DNA of 64,000 nucleotides from Edaphochlamys debaryana (lineage: Eukaryota; Chlorophyta; Chlorophyceae; Chlamydomonadales): the NCBI GenBank assembly GCA_016858145.1, contig JAEHOE010000005.1:124001-188000 (forward strand), read 5' to 3'. Under the pieces are notes generated by a model, which was not told where the DNA came from, did no database searches, and saw only the letters and a program-made list of their open reading frames with translations. Made by a program: the position numbers and the translations under genes. Every line of letters starts with the position of its first letter. Position 1 is the stretch's first letter. Below, one piece after another: positions 1-12,100 of the stretch.

Positions 1-437
1 ATGGCACGCAACTTGAGGCCGTTGGATGGGTAAAATCGCACGAGGTAGGAGCCCGCTGATGCCAGGCGAGTAGCAGAGGTGTGGAGGTTTACGACTGTTG
101 AGGGCAATTTGTGTCCTCAGCGGGTCCCTGCTAGTTCTGAAGGCGACCGGACGCGCCTCATGCTGCCCTGCGCTCCATCCGCGCAGCAACGCCCTTGCAC
201 AAGCCCCAACGCCCTACATACCGCTCAGGACAGCACCTCGTGATACAGTAGGTCGTGATCAGTTATGTGCGAGGCTGTGCACGTTCGGTCAACTTTGAGT
301 TGAATTCCGCAAGCCTCAACTAGAAGACCTGTCGCAAAGGAGACGCCACCTTGAGCCATGACTTGTAGATCAGAGGCCTCCGGCTAGAATCAACGCCCGA
401 GGGCAGCCCGGGCAGCGCCTGCTCGGGCGAAAGCGAC
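1..437. other. upstream region of the coiled-coil gene, no gene seen
   Basis: I see no convincing coding sequence, RNA gene or repeat here. The stretch is less GC-rich than the exons that follow and directly precedes the first ATG of the coiled-coil gene, so it probably holds that gene's promoter and 5' UTR. No clear TATA box was recognised. Confidence 0.4.
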
Positions 438-3400
438 ATGGCGGGGCCGGAGGGCTACGATGGGCTGGAGCTCGAGCTCGAGCTTCGGCCCTCTGAGTCG
501 GTGGCTCTGGCAGGCCAGGTAGGCATGGGTAGGAAGGCGGAGGGGCGTTTGTGCAAGCCCCATTTGCTTGACTTCTGCTTCGCGCCCGCACAGGCGAGAG
601 AGCGTGCGGAGACGCTCCTGGACATGGACACTAGTGACGAGTTCGGGCTACCGGCGGGGGACCGCCCGGTCGTTCCGAAGGTGAGGCCCGCTTCCCTGCC
701 ATGTCGTCCGGAAGGGCGCTTGCGGGTGCTTGCGCTGCACCCAGGCTGCCACCTCCCTACGCGGCACCGCAACATTGATCAGAAGAGCTTACAGCTGCGC
801 GCTCTCCGCATTGTGCCGACCGCAGGGAGCGGAAGACCTGGTTGCTTACTACGAGAAGCAGCTGGCAGCCACGCAGCTGGTGCAGCACCGCCTGACGAAG
901 CAGTACAACCAGCTGAGCGAGGAGAAGATGTCCCTGGAGGTGGGGAGGGGTAGGCGCAGGTCCATAGGCCGGGGAGAAGGAAGGGTGGCAGCCGCAGCCG
1001 TCTCGGGTTACGGTGGCAGCCGCACGTGCTGGGTACTCTTCTAGCAGGCCTCCGCAGCGCCCCACCTTCCTCACGAACTTTGCTTTGCAGTGATCCGTGA
1101 CCTTCACCCCTCGTCATAGCCCACATGTACTGCAATTGTTACCGCATCGAAGGACTCACCGGCTCCCCCTTGCCTGACATCCCGCAGGCCAGCTTCCAGG
1201 TGCAGATCGCCACGATGCAGCAGCAGCTGGCCGTGGTGCACGAGCGCGCCCAGAGGGCGTGCCAGGAGGCGGAGCGCTCTCAGCAGCAGGTGCACACTGC
1301 GCACCAGGCAGTGGAGGAGATCGTGAAGACCGTGACGGACCTGGCGGAGCGGCTGGACGACTCTGGCGCTACGCAGGAGTTGACGCGCAGCTTTGAGGCG
1401 GTGGCGCACAGCACGCAGAGCACGTTCGAGGCCATCACCGAAGCCCAGCACGGCGTCAGCGTTGCGCTGGAGCTGCAGATGGAGGTGCGGGAGGCGTGCC
1501 TGGAGTCGCCGCTGCTCACGTCCGCCACGTCGATGGCGGCAGGGCTGCCCAGGGTGGCGGACGCGCTGAAGGACCTGGAGGAGGACGCGCTCAGGTGAGG
1601 GCCGATGTGGGTTGCGAGGACCTTCGTACGGATGATGATCTGGGCGACGGGCGCTCAAGGACAGGTGTTGCGGGCTACGGCGGAGAGCCTCTGAAGAGTC
1701 GCGGCTGGCCTTTTGACAGCATCAATTATGAACCCGCCCCACAGGCTGCGGCGTGAGCTGCACGACGCCAAGTCCCGCGAGCAGCAGATGGACCAGGAGC
1801 TGCAGGCGGCGCAGCGCCTGTTCGCAGGGGTGAGGGGCCAGGGCGTGTTGTGGAGCGCAGGGGTGCGGGGTGAGGGCTTCCGTCAGGTCAGGGCTCTGCT
1901 CTGCTCGCCATGCGACATTCAGAGGTTACATGGGTTGCGTTGACAGAGCGCCACGCGCACTCCACCGTTACTGGCTCAGGAGCCCCGTCATCGGCAGATC
2001 AGCTGTGCTGGCTGGCTTCTCTGATAGGCTGAAAGCGAAGCCAACTGCACACAGCTGGTTCTGGATGCTCTCTCGCTTCGTTGCTGACTCTTTTGTGCTG
2101 CCGGTCCTTGCAGCTGGAGGCCGAGGTCATCAGCCTGCAGCAGGACCAGGCGCAGGCCGCCGCCAAGCTGCAGATGTCACACGAGGAGCTCTTGGCTGCC
2201 CGTGCTGAGCTGGTGGCGACCAAGCAGGTGCTCACGGACATGCAATCACCCGCGGCCGAGTCCCTGGGCCAGGTGAGCTGCATCGGGCTCTGGGTGGGCG
2301 GGAATGGGTTGCTGTTGCAGGACAAGGGATGAGAGGGCTTGACAGTATTAGCTAATGTCACATGCTGCCTGCACCGGGAGTGCTATGCCCAATGTTGATG
2401 CGCCACACCCTTGTACAATGCCGTCCGCACGCAGGGCCTGGAGAAGCTAGACGCCCACCTGGCCAGCATTCGGGAGTTCCTCCAGGGCCTCTCGATGCCG
2501 CCACCGCCCCCACCGGAGGCTAACAGCGGCCTGCTGCAAGTAAGTCAAGTGGGGCTAGTCCCGCATTCATGTCATGGCACGCCACAGCACTGCACTGCAC
2601 GCACACCATGGCACGGACAGCTCGCACGGCACTGCCCAGCCAGCAGCAGCTCCTAGCCTTGTTACTTGGCATCCAGCTGGATTCCGGGTAGTCCCCCTGC
2701 CTTCATTACCAGCACTCCCAGCCTTTTGCTGGAGCCCCTGCCTGTGCCCCTTGCCGTGATGCAGACCAGCGCGGTCCTGCCCTCCGCAGCATCAGCAACC
2801 GGAGCGCTGACAGCAGCAGAAGCGCGAGCGCGAAGCAGCCACAACCTCGGCAGTGGGGGCACCCAGTCAGCAAACCCGATCAGCATAGTCCGACGCAGCC
2901 ACCAGCCGCCGCTGATCTGGGTGCCCCCACTGCCCTCCGCAGGAGCAGCGCGCGGCAGCCCAAACCCCCAACAGCGCCAGCGTTGCGGAAAGGCCCACCT
3001 CAACCTCCTCAGTTGCACTCGCGCAAGCGCTTGCCGCGTCGCGGGGCTCCACAGTTGGCGGTGCGTCCGTTGAGTCCACCGGCTCGCAGGCCCAGGCTGT
3101 GGAGACCCTGTCCTCGGAGCGTGACGCCCTGCAGCAGCAGTTGGAGCTCGTGAGCGCAAACGTTGCCGTGCTGGAGGGCCGCTTGGAGGAGGCTGCCCAC
3201 GAGAACGACCGCCTGCTGCGCCAGCTAGCCGCCACGGAGCAGCAGCTGCTGGGCGCTGCCGCCCATTCCTCCGACTTGCTCACACGCATTGCCATGCTGG
3301 AGGGCAAGCTGGATGAGGCGCGCGCTAGCGGTGCCCGCAGAGGTGCTGCAGCTGGCGGGGGCTCGTCCACGCACTCCGGTGCTGACGATGAGCAACGCGC

Positions 3401-6400
3401 GGCGGCGCAGCCGCTGCAGGCCCAGCCGCCGCCTGTCAGTGTCGCCGGCTCGGTCGCTGGCGATGACATGCTGAGCCCGTCCAGCTCCACCATGGGCCTG
3501 CACGGGGCTGACGCGGTGGGCCGCAGTGGCTCCAAGATCCCACGCCCGCCGGCTGACCAGCAGACCTCCGCCCGCCCCAGCGAGAACGGCAGTGTCACGT
3601 CTTCCCCAGGCCGCATCCCCAAGCCAGTCGGCTCGTTCCAGGCGCGCAGCCCTCTGCAGGCCAGCACCTCATTCGGGCCCACCTCCCCCAACGCTGCTGC
3701 TGCCGCCGCTCACACGGCCGAGCTGGAGCAGCAGCTTGAGGAGCTGACGGTGCACATGATGGAGCTGGAGGAGCAGCACCGTGCCGAGCAGGAGGCACGG
3801 CAGCTTGCCGAGGGCCGCGCTGCGTCGCTGGCGGAGGAGAAGGAGATGACGGCAGTGCTGCTGTCACGGCTGGGCGAGGAGCAAATTGCTCTAGCGGAGC
3901 AGCTGCGGGATCTCGAGGACGCCAAGGAGGCCCTCGATGCGGAGCGCTCGCAGCTGCTGGACCGCGCTTCGGCGCTGTCGTCCCAGGTTGGGGACCTGGC
4001 AGCAGAGCGGGACCTGCTCGTCCGGCGCGTGGCTCAGCTCTCAGCACACGCCGACAGCCTGGTGGAGGAGCGCGACGAGCTGCTGGCCTCCCAAGAGCGG
4101 CAGATCGGCGTGGCCGCAGCTGCCGGAGCCGCCGGCGCAGCAGCGGCCGTGGTGGTCGCGCACGAGGCAGCAGCAGCATCCGTGCCCACGTCACGTGCCG
4201 TGCCGCTTGAAGGCGAGCACGCCGCCAACGTCGCCGCCACCGGCTCTGCCCGCTCATCCTCGGCGGGCCCACAAGACTCCGCCGACCTGGGCGCTCGCGT
4301 TGCGCAGCTAGAGTCGGAGCTCGCTGGGCTCACCGCTGAGCACGACGCGGTGCTCGAGCGCGCAGCCAACCTCGAGGGCGAGCTGGAGGCCATGATGCCG
4401 CTGCTGCAACAGGCGGCGGATGAGCGCGAGGCAGCCCTGCAGCAGCTGGAGCAGCTGGCGGAGGAGCGTGCCGACGAGGCTCAGCGCTACTCCGCAGAGC
4501 GGCTTGAGCTGGAGGGCAAGCTACAGGCCGCCATCGCCGCGGCCGCCGCCGCCGCCGCTGTGGCTTCGTCTGGCACAACGCCACGGCTCGTGCTCGACCC
4601 GCGCAGCCGCAACCGCGCTCTCCGCACCTCCATCAGCCAGCCCACCGCGGACGAGCCTGAGAGCGGGCCCCTGCAGTCCGCAGGCGGTGGCTCTGAGCTG
4701 TCTGGCTCGCTCGACCGCATCGCGCCCCCGTCCTCACGGGTGCTCTCCAACACGCTTTCCATGCTGTCCGATATGCCCTTGGTCCCAGCAACGCACCCGT
4801 CCAGCGGCTCAGGCAACTTCGCCCTCGACCCCACCGACCCCCTTGACGATTACTTCGCTGTCGGCTCAGGCCCAGGCTCGCGCCGCGGCGGCAACAGCGG
4901 CGCCGCGCCGCGCCTCCCCGCCGGCCAGCTGCAGCAGTCGTCGACTTCGGAGGAGGTCACGCAGCTGCAAGCCGCCGTGTGCAGCCTCCTGGTCTCCAAG
5001 GCCATGGCCTCAGCCCAGCAGCAGGCCGAGCACGAGGCCGAGCTGTCCGTGCTCAAGGCGGCGCATGAGGCAGAGCTGGCGCAGCTGCGCGAGCGTCACG
5101 CCAGCGAGCTTGACGAGCTGCAGAACACGCCCTCCCACACTGGCACTGGGGCAGGCGCGCAGCCACCCGCCTCGACGGCGCGCCGGCTCAGCGCAGCGCG
5201 CTCGTCGTCTCGCAGCCTGCCGGACCTGCCTGAGGAGGCGGAGGAGACGGAAGATGGGGGCGTGCTGCGGCCAGAGGACGACCAGCTGCTGTCCGACCAC
5301 ACCGAGGGGCTGCTGCAGCAGATCTCGGAGCTGCAGGAGCAGGCGCTGCAGCGTGAGGAGGACTTCGGCGCCCAGCTGGCGGCCCTGCAGGTCCGCCACG
5401 ACGGCGAGCTGTCGGAGCTGCAGGCGCTGCACGAGGAGCAGCTGCGGCAGGCGCTGGAGGCGCTGGCCGAGCAGCAGGAGCAGGAGGAGCCTGTCACTGT
5501 CGCACCGGTAGCGGCGGCGCCTCGCCGCTTGGCCCTAGACCCTTCACCTCCCAGCGCCGAGCAGGATGCTGAGGTGGCGGCGCTACAGCAGAGCCTTGTG
5601 GACGTGCAGGACCGTGTTGCGCAGCACGCGGCCGAGCTGCTCGAGCAGCAGGCGGCGCATGAGCGGGAGCTTGAGCAGGCGCGCCTGGCGGCGCAGCGTG
5701 CCGAGGCCGCAGCCGGCCTGGTCCCCGAGCTCGAGGCGCGCCTGGAGCAACAGCGCGCTGGGTTCGATACCGAGCTTTCAGCTCTCGAGCAGCGGCTGGC
5801 GGTGCTGCGAGAGGAGGCTGCTGAGCATCAGGCTCGCGCGGCTGAGCTGCAGGCCGCGCTCGATGAGCAGCAGGCGCTGGCAGCGCCGCCGCCGCTGCTG
5901 CGGAGCTCGCCCGCGCCTGACCAGGAGGCCGAGCTGGTGCAGCTGCGCGATCAGACAGCTGCTTATGAGCAAGAGGTGGAGCAGCTTCGCGCCGTTGCTG
6001 CTAGCGGCGAGGAGGCCGCTGCCGCCCTCACAGCCCTGCGCGCACAGCTGGCCGAGCAGCAAGCGGATCGCGAGGTGGAGCTCTCGGCCCTGAACCAGGA
6101 GCTGAGCAGCCTCCGCGAGCAAGCTGCCGCTTATCAGCAAGAGCTGGAGCAGCTCCGAGCGGTGGCTGCCAGCAGCGAGGAGGCTGCGGCACACGTCGCA
6201 GCGCTGCGCTCACAGCTGGCAGAGCTGCAAGCGGACCGCGAGGTGGAGCTCTCCGCTCTGAGCCAAGAGCTGAGCAACCTCCGCGAGCAAACCGCTGCAC
6301 AGGAGTCTCGTTCTGAGGAGCTGCTGGCCCGCCTTGGGGAGGAGCAGGAGCGGGGCTCTAACGCCGCCGAGCTTGGGGCCAGGCTGGCGGCGCAAGAGCA

Positions 6401-8402
6401 GCAGCAGGCGGCAGCCATGGCCGAGCTGGAGCAGGAGCTTGAGGTGGCCAGGGCCCAGTGCGCCGAGCGAGAGGCGATGGTGACCGAGCTGCAAGGCCTG
6501 ATGCAGCAGGTGCAGAGTGAGAAGGAGGTGGAGGAGCAGAGCCTGCAGAGCCTGCAGCGGACAAAGGCGTGGATGACCGAGGAGATCCGGTCGCTGCAGG
6601 GCGACCTGAAGGAAGCCCAGTCGAAGCTCCAGGCGGCCGAGGCCGAGCTTGCTGCGCTCAAGGCGGCAGCAGCAGCCGCGGGCACGGCAACTGCAGTCGC
6701 TTCCGCCTCCCGCTCAGCCCCGGCTGCCTCCAAGCCGTCGCCGCTTAGCCGTCCGTCCGCTGCTGCCACCCCTTCAGCCGCTGCAGCGGCACACATCAGC
6801 AAGGCGGCTCCGCCAGCCGAGGAGGAGGAGCCCACAACCCTCGCTGCGTTTGCAAAGAGAGCCGCGAGGCAGAGCTTGGCTGGCAAGCACGATGCAGCCG
6901 CCACCGCAACAGCGAGCGGAAAGCCGCCTCCTGGGTCCGCTGCGGCTGCCGCCGAGCGCAGGTCCTCCGCTGGCTCGATCGACCCGCACCTCGACACGGC
7001 CGCACTGCGCAAGAAGCTTTGCGCCGCCGAGGCCCAGATCCAGACCCTCGGCGTGCAGCTGGCGGAGGCGGCGATGCAAGCCGCTCTTGCGGAGGCGCGC
7101 TGCGAGAGCCTAGAGCAGGAGCGGGAGTCGGGCGGAGGCGGGGGCGGCAGGGCTCGCAGCGGCGTCAGCGGCGACGGCGGGCCCCAAGGCGGCGTCATGG
7201 GCCCCCTCGGCGCTCAGCAGACGGACATGATGATGGAGACCGTGGCCCTGCACGGAGAGCTGGACGAGGTGAAGGGCAAGCAGCGCGTTATGGTCACCAA
7301 GCTCGAGGCGGTGACGGACGAGATGGTGCACGCGGTCCTGCGTGCCTCGCTCGCCGAGGCGCAGCTCGAGGACCTGCGGGCACGCGTTGCGGACCAAGGC
7401 GGCCTCAGCGGGGCTCGCGGCGGCAGGGGCAGCAGGGCTGCGCGGCTCAGCGGCGGCGGCGCTGCGGCAGCCTCCTCCTCACCGTTTGCCGCACTGCAGA
7501 GTCGGGCTGCCACCGTCATTAGCGCCGCCCGGCGCGGCAGCAACAGCGGCAGCGCTGCGCCCAGCGGTTCGCATACGCCTCCCGGCAAGCGGGCCAGCGT
7601 CTCCCAGCCCAGCATCAATCCGGACCCCAGGTCCGAGCGCGACCTTCCGCCGCCCGACCACCTCGGCACCAAGACAGTGTCGCCGCTTGAGCAGACGTGC
7701 CGCCTGCAGACCGAGCTGCAGGCCGTGGCCTTGGCGCTGAACGAGCTGTTCGGCGAGGACCCGGATGCGCTCGAGCACACCAGCCGCCAGACGCTTTCCA
7801 CCCTCCGCCCCGCCGTCATCACCGCCCTCCACATCACCGAGAGCATGGCGTCCAGCCTCCAGCGCTCCCAGCTCGAGCCCCCGTCGCGCTCCACACCCCG
7901 CATTGGCACAGCGGGCCGACCGGCCTCAGGCGGCGGCGCAGGTGTCCCGCCTGAGCTGGAGCGCGCGCGCAGCGCGTACCGTGACGCCCGCGACGTGTTC
8001 GACATGCTGCGCAGTGACGCTGAGGAGCTCAACAGCCGCCTGTGGCGCTGGGGCGCCAACCTGCGCTCCCAGCTGACCGCGATGGAGCTGAGGATGAGCA
8101 GGGGCTCCGTCACGGCCGCGGCCCCTGACGCCCAGGCTGCCGTCACCAGAGCGCTGTCCCACAAGGACAGCTACCTCCGCAACGCAGAGTCCCAGATCGC
8201 CGAACTGCAGGCCAGCCTTCAGGCCGCGCACGCGAGGCTGTTGCGGCGCGACGAGCAGGTGGCGTCGCTGCAGGACCTGCTGGTGCAGCTGTCCGAGCAG
8301 CTCACCATGTTCGAGGGCGTGATCGTGCGCTGCGAGGTGCTGAGCGCTGACCTCGTGGGCAAGACGGGCGGGGTGCCCGCGGCCGTGGGGGTGGCGGAGT
8401 GA
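438..8402 (+). CDS. large coiled-coil protein, 5' block (8 exons)
   Basis: Exons by splice consensus and frame: 438-518, 594-680, 826-939, 1188-1594, 1745-1829, 2114-2272, 2435-2539, 2943-8402 (about 2,165 codons). All junction phases agree. The N-terminus (MAGPEGYDGLELELEL) is acidic. Most of the rest is long heptad-type coiled coil rich in Leu, Glu, Gln, Ala and Arg, broken by Ala/Ser/Pro linkers. The last exon is a single 5.46-kb block and includes a 56-residue tandem repeat near residues 1347-1465. There is no signal peptide, membrane segment or enzymatic motif. A structural or cytoskeletal, centrosomal or flagellar scaffold role is an inference from composition only. The TGA at 8400 may be the true end, or the reading may splice on to the exons from 9140, since no TGTAA signal occurs between them. 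No family was recognised. Confidence 0.75.
2849..2934. repeat. 18-bp perfect inverted repeat in intron 7
   Basis: Arms at 2849-2866 and 2917-2934 are perfect reverse complements (left arm core GCAGTGGGGGCACCCAG) separated by 50 bases. The right arm ends 8 bases before the acceptor of the big exon at 2943, so a hairpin in the pre-mRNA would sit over the polypyrimidine/acceptor region. Confidence 0.8.
5943..6300 (+). repeat. 168-bp in-frame tandem repeat in the coiled-coil exon
   Basis: Two full copies plus a short third start at 5943, 6111 and 6279. Each encodes 56 residues (eight heptads) beginning LRDQ or LREQ and containing QLRAVAAS and ADREVELSAL. The exact eight-heptad length keeps the coiled-coil register, as expected of recent internal duplication. 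Confidence 0.85.
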
Positions 8403-9139
8403 GGGCCACGGGGAGGGGGAAGCGGGGGTGTCCATGTGAGGAATTGAGACCTAGGAGTGACGGCATGAGGGCTTAGGCTCAAGGCTTAGCGTTAGCAGTG
8501 CATGCACCGCGTCTGGGCGCAGCCGTGTAGCCAGTGAAATCAGCGATACCGGTAATAGCACTTGCTCTGTTATGCAGTTGTGTTCGGACCACATTAACAG
8601 GACAGACGCTCCGTACTCCTTTGTCACAGCTTGAGCCTGACGTGGTGCGCCTCTTGGAATTGACCTTTGACACTCGTGACATTGTCAAGGCGTTTATGGT
8701 GTGCCTGCGATGAATCTGAGCTGTGATCTCGGGCATGTGAGGTGGACAGCACCTTTCGGTATGCCGTCGTCGTGACCTAGATGCGCTCAGGATGTCAAGG
8801 GGCGAATAGGGGGCACTGGGCAGGGTTTGTCTTGTATGTGGCGGTTCCCAGTGTATGGTGTATCCTGAGACGAGCGCTTGAAGGTCTGGGCGTGTTTGTT
8901 TGGGCGTTACAAGAGGGGCAGGCAGTATTTGCCGTCTCAAGTGCTGTGTACATGACACCTCCCTGCTTAGTGTCGGACTGCTGTCCCATCAGCTCTCAGT
9001 GACAGCCTCCAGCTCCCACTCCAGCTCAGCTGCACCACCCGCACCCGCAAGCAACTCACTCCATGCCACGCCCTACTTGCACCCTGCACGCCCGCCCTTC
9101 CCTGCTCTTCCTTGACTTGCCCCATCCGCGATTGCGCAG
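8403..9139. other. gap between the two coiled-coil exon blocks: intergenic or long intron
   Basis: This stretch has lower GC and no coding pattern. No TGTAA poly(A) signal is visible, although one would be expected if the gene ended at 8402. A good acceptor (ATTGCGCAG) closes the stretch at 9139. In-frame donor-like GTs just before the stop (for example 8335 GTGCTG, or the GTGCCC in GGGGTGCCC) could remove the stop by splicing, in phase with the next exon. Confidence 0.5.
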
Positions 9140-12100
9140 GAGCTCCCGTCCATAGGCCTCGAGGAGGGCGGCGAACAGGACGCAGGCCTGGAGCAGCTGC
9201 GGGAGATGGTCCACGCGCTGAGGCAGCAGCTCAAGGTGCCCACAAGGCAGCCGCTGACTGGGTCATAGCTGGGCTGGGTCCAGGGGGATCAGCGGCTCAA
9301 CGGCGAGGGGTCAGGCGGCGACAGGGCGAAGTGCATGGGCTCTGTGGTTCTGGGGAAGCCGCGCACCCGGTCAAGTGAAGATAAATGCCACCAGGCCTGC
9401 TGGATTGTTGTGAGCCCCTGCCCCTGCTCCTCTCCCGTAATCCGTCTGTACCGCAGAGTAAGGACCAGGAGTTGCGGGCCACCCGGTATGCCGCGTCTTT
9501 CCTCCGACAGCGGGCCGACGTGCAGGACCCAGCCCTGTCCCTGTCCATGGAGTCCCCGGCTCGCTTGGCCGTCTCCACGCCGCCATGGGGCTCTCCCGGC
9601 GGCGCGCAGGGAACCGAAGCCGGTCCCCGCCAAGCTACGCCCATCTTCACCCGCCGCCTGGCAGCCCGCGCCCAGGCACTGGAGTCCCCCACCAACGCCC
9701 GTGGTCTGTCCACGGTTCAGGTGCGGAGCTTTGGGCCTTTCCGACAGCTTGCGTTACCCACCTCTCCACGCACCGCGCTCCAGCCCTCAGGCCTGTGCCC
9801 AGTCTCACCCGTGTCGTCCGCCCTGATCTTGAACCCTCGCCGCTCCCCAGGTGGCTCTCATTGCTGCCGAGCGCGAGGTGCTATCGCTGCGCTCCCAGCT
9901 GGCCCACCGGCAGCAGCACATCAAGCTGCTGGAGCAGCGCCTGCTGGAGCAGTCGCAGGTGTGCCTGCGTGCGGCTTTCCACAGAAGTGCAAGCCACATG
10001 CGCTGCGCTCCTTGGCATGCCCTCGTCCCTTTCTCCATCACCTACCCTCCTCACAACTCCACCCGTCCCCCTCTCTCAGGACATCGCGGCTATGTGCAAC
10101 CGCGGCGACCCGGCCCTGGCCGCGAGTCCGGTGGGCTCTCGCCAGGCATCCTTCGTGGAGCGCCGGCTGCCCGGTCAGGGCACCGAGGCGCTGCCGCCCC
10201 AGAAGGTCTGGCACTTCGAGGAGGGGGCTGTGGACGCGCCCAGCGACAACCTCGCCTCTGCGATGCGACCCGAGGTGTGAATGCGGAGGCATGCGCGCAA
10301 GCCCTAGCGTAGTGCAGTGGGTTGGGTGCCCCTTCGGGGCCCTGTGCCCTGCTTGAGCGCAATTGAGCTGGCGGTGCGAAAGAGTTGCCATCCACCCTGC
10401 TGTGGTCCCTGCTGGCCATGCTGACCATGCGTAGTTTAGGTGCCTTGCTTGCTGCTCTGGCCCTGGGCACATGCAGGAGACGCCCCGGCGCACGACCAGC
10501 TCTGTACGACGGACGCTCATGCCTCCGTCAGACGACGACGAGGAGGACGAGGAGACTGCTCAGAAGCTGGCCGAGGCCGTGGCGCGCGTGTCCGAGCTGC
10601 AGGTGAGGCGTACCCTTGGTGTGCGCGTAACAGCGTTTGCTCGCGTCCCGGAGAGCGCTTCCTCCCCTCGCGCTCGCCTGCACGGCTCAACCTTGTGGCC
10701 TTGACCCTCTGACCGCCTCTTCTCGCAGGAGCAAGTGAGCTACACACAACAGCTGACCGCCTCCATGCGCGAGGCTGCCGCGCGCACCAGCGCCGATCTC
10801 ATTGACCGGGACCTGCTGATCAAGCAGCTCAAGGGCCAGCTGGAGCAGTACCGAGCCGTGATCGCTGCAGCTGCGGGTACAGGCCCCACCGCGTCAGTTG
10901 TCGCTGGCGCGGCGCCGGCCGGGTCGCCCCAGCCCTCGGCCACCAGCCGCAGCCCGCCGGGACCCCGCATCACGCTCGAGGACATGCCGGACTCGTCTGG
11001 GGCCACCCCTGGCAGCACTGGCCGTGCCACTGGAAGCGACGTCGTTTTCCCCCGCGCCCCCAGCCCTGGGGAGGCCGCGAGCGACGGCTTCCGCCTCAGC
11101 TCCGGCGGCCCCCTGCCCTTCCAGCTCACGCCGGGCGCCGATGCGGCGAGCACTGGTGGCGCCGGCGAGGGCGTTGCAGCGTCGGAGGCCGGCGACGCAG
11201 CTGCTGGCGGCTCAATGACCCGGCGGCCGGGCAGCGGCTCGCAGCCCTGGCGCCTGACCGCTGAGACGCTGGCGTCCGCTGCCTCGCTGCCGGGCCCACG
11301 CCAGGTGGACGAGCTGCAGCAGGAGCTGGACGAGGCCACGGAGCGTCTGGCCGGCATTCAGGTGGGGATTTCGTGCTGTTGCGGCCGGGGGCAAGCGAGC
11401 ACGGAAAGGTTTCATGAGTCGCTGGAAGCGCCATCGACTGCTGTCCCGTCATGCGCAGGAGACGCTGGGAGCCACCACCGCCGAGCTGTCTGACCTTCAG
11501 GTACGGGCTTGAGAGCGGACTGCCAAGGGGTGACTGTAAGGGACTCTCGTTTGTCGCCCCAGACCTTGCAATGGAGCCACCACTACCGTCCTTCGCATCC
11601 CGCAGGCTGCACTGGAGGAGCTCAGCCGCGCCCCGACGCCTTTGCTTGCCGAAGCTGGCTCGCCCAGCTCTGCTGGCTCCTCTCCGGAGGCACGCGCTGT
11701 CGATGCTGTGCGCCGTACCCGCTCCGGCAGCGGCCGTGCCCAGCGCAATCCCACCTTCCGGGAGGCAGAGGCGGAGGTACAGGCCAGCGGCGGCATCGCA
11801 CCTCGCACGGGCACGCTGCAGGACTTGGGCGGCCAGCTGTGGCACCTCGCCGAGCTGCTGAGCGCCAGCAAGGCAAGCGCTGGGCCGGTCTGCGGGTTGT
11901 GGGGTCCATGGTATGCATCGCTGTTTGCCATCTTGAGCCCCTACGCTGAACCCTCCCTCCCTCCCTCAGGACCGGCTGGCGGGCCTGAAGCAGGAGGCGG
12001 CTGCCAAGGACGCCGCAATCGCCTCCCTTAACGACAACCTCACGGTGAGCCCCGCCGGTCAACATGTGTGTCAGCGTGGGGCCATGTGTGCCCACGCACT

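Noticed and set aside
3595..4272. Overlapping ORFs on both strands within the coiled-coil exons
   Set aside because: High GC and few stop codons create shadows. The coiled-coil frame is the only one with consistent splice phases and heptads.
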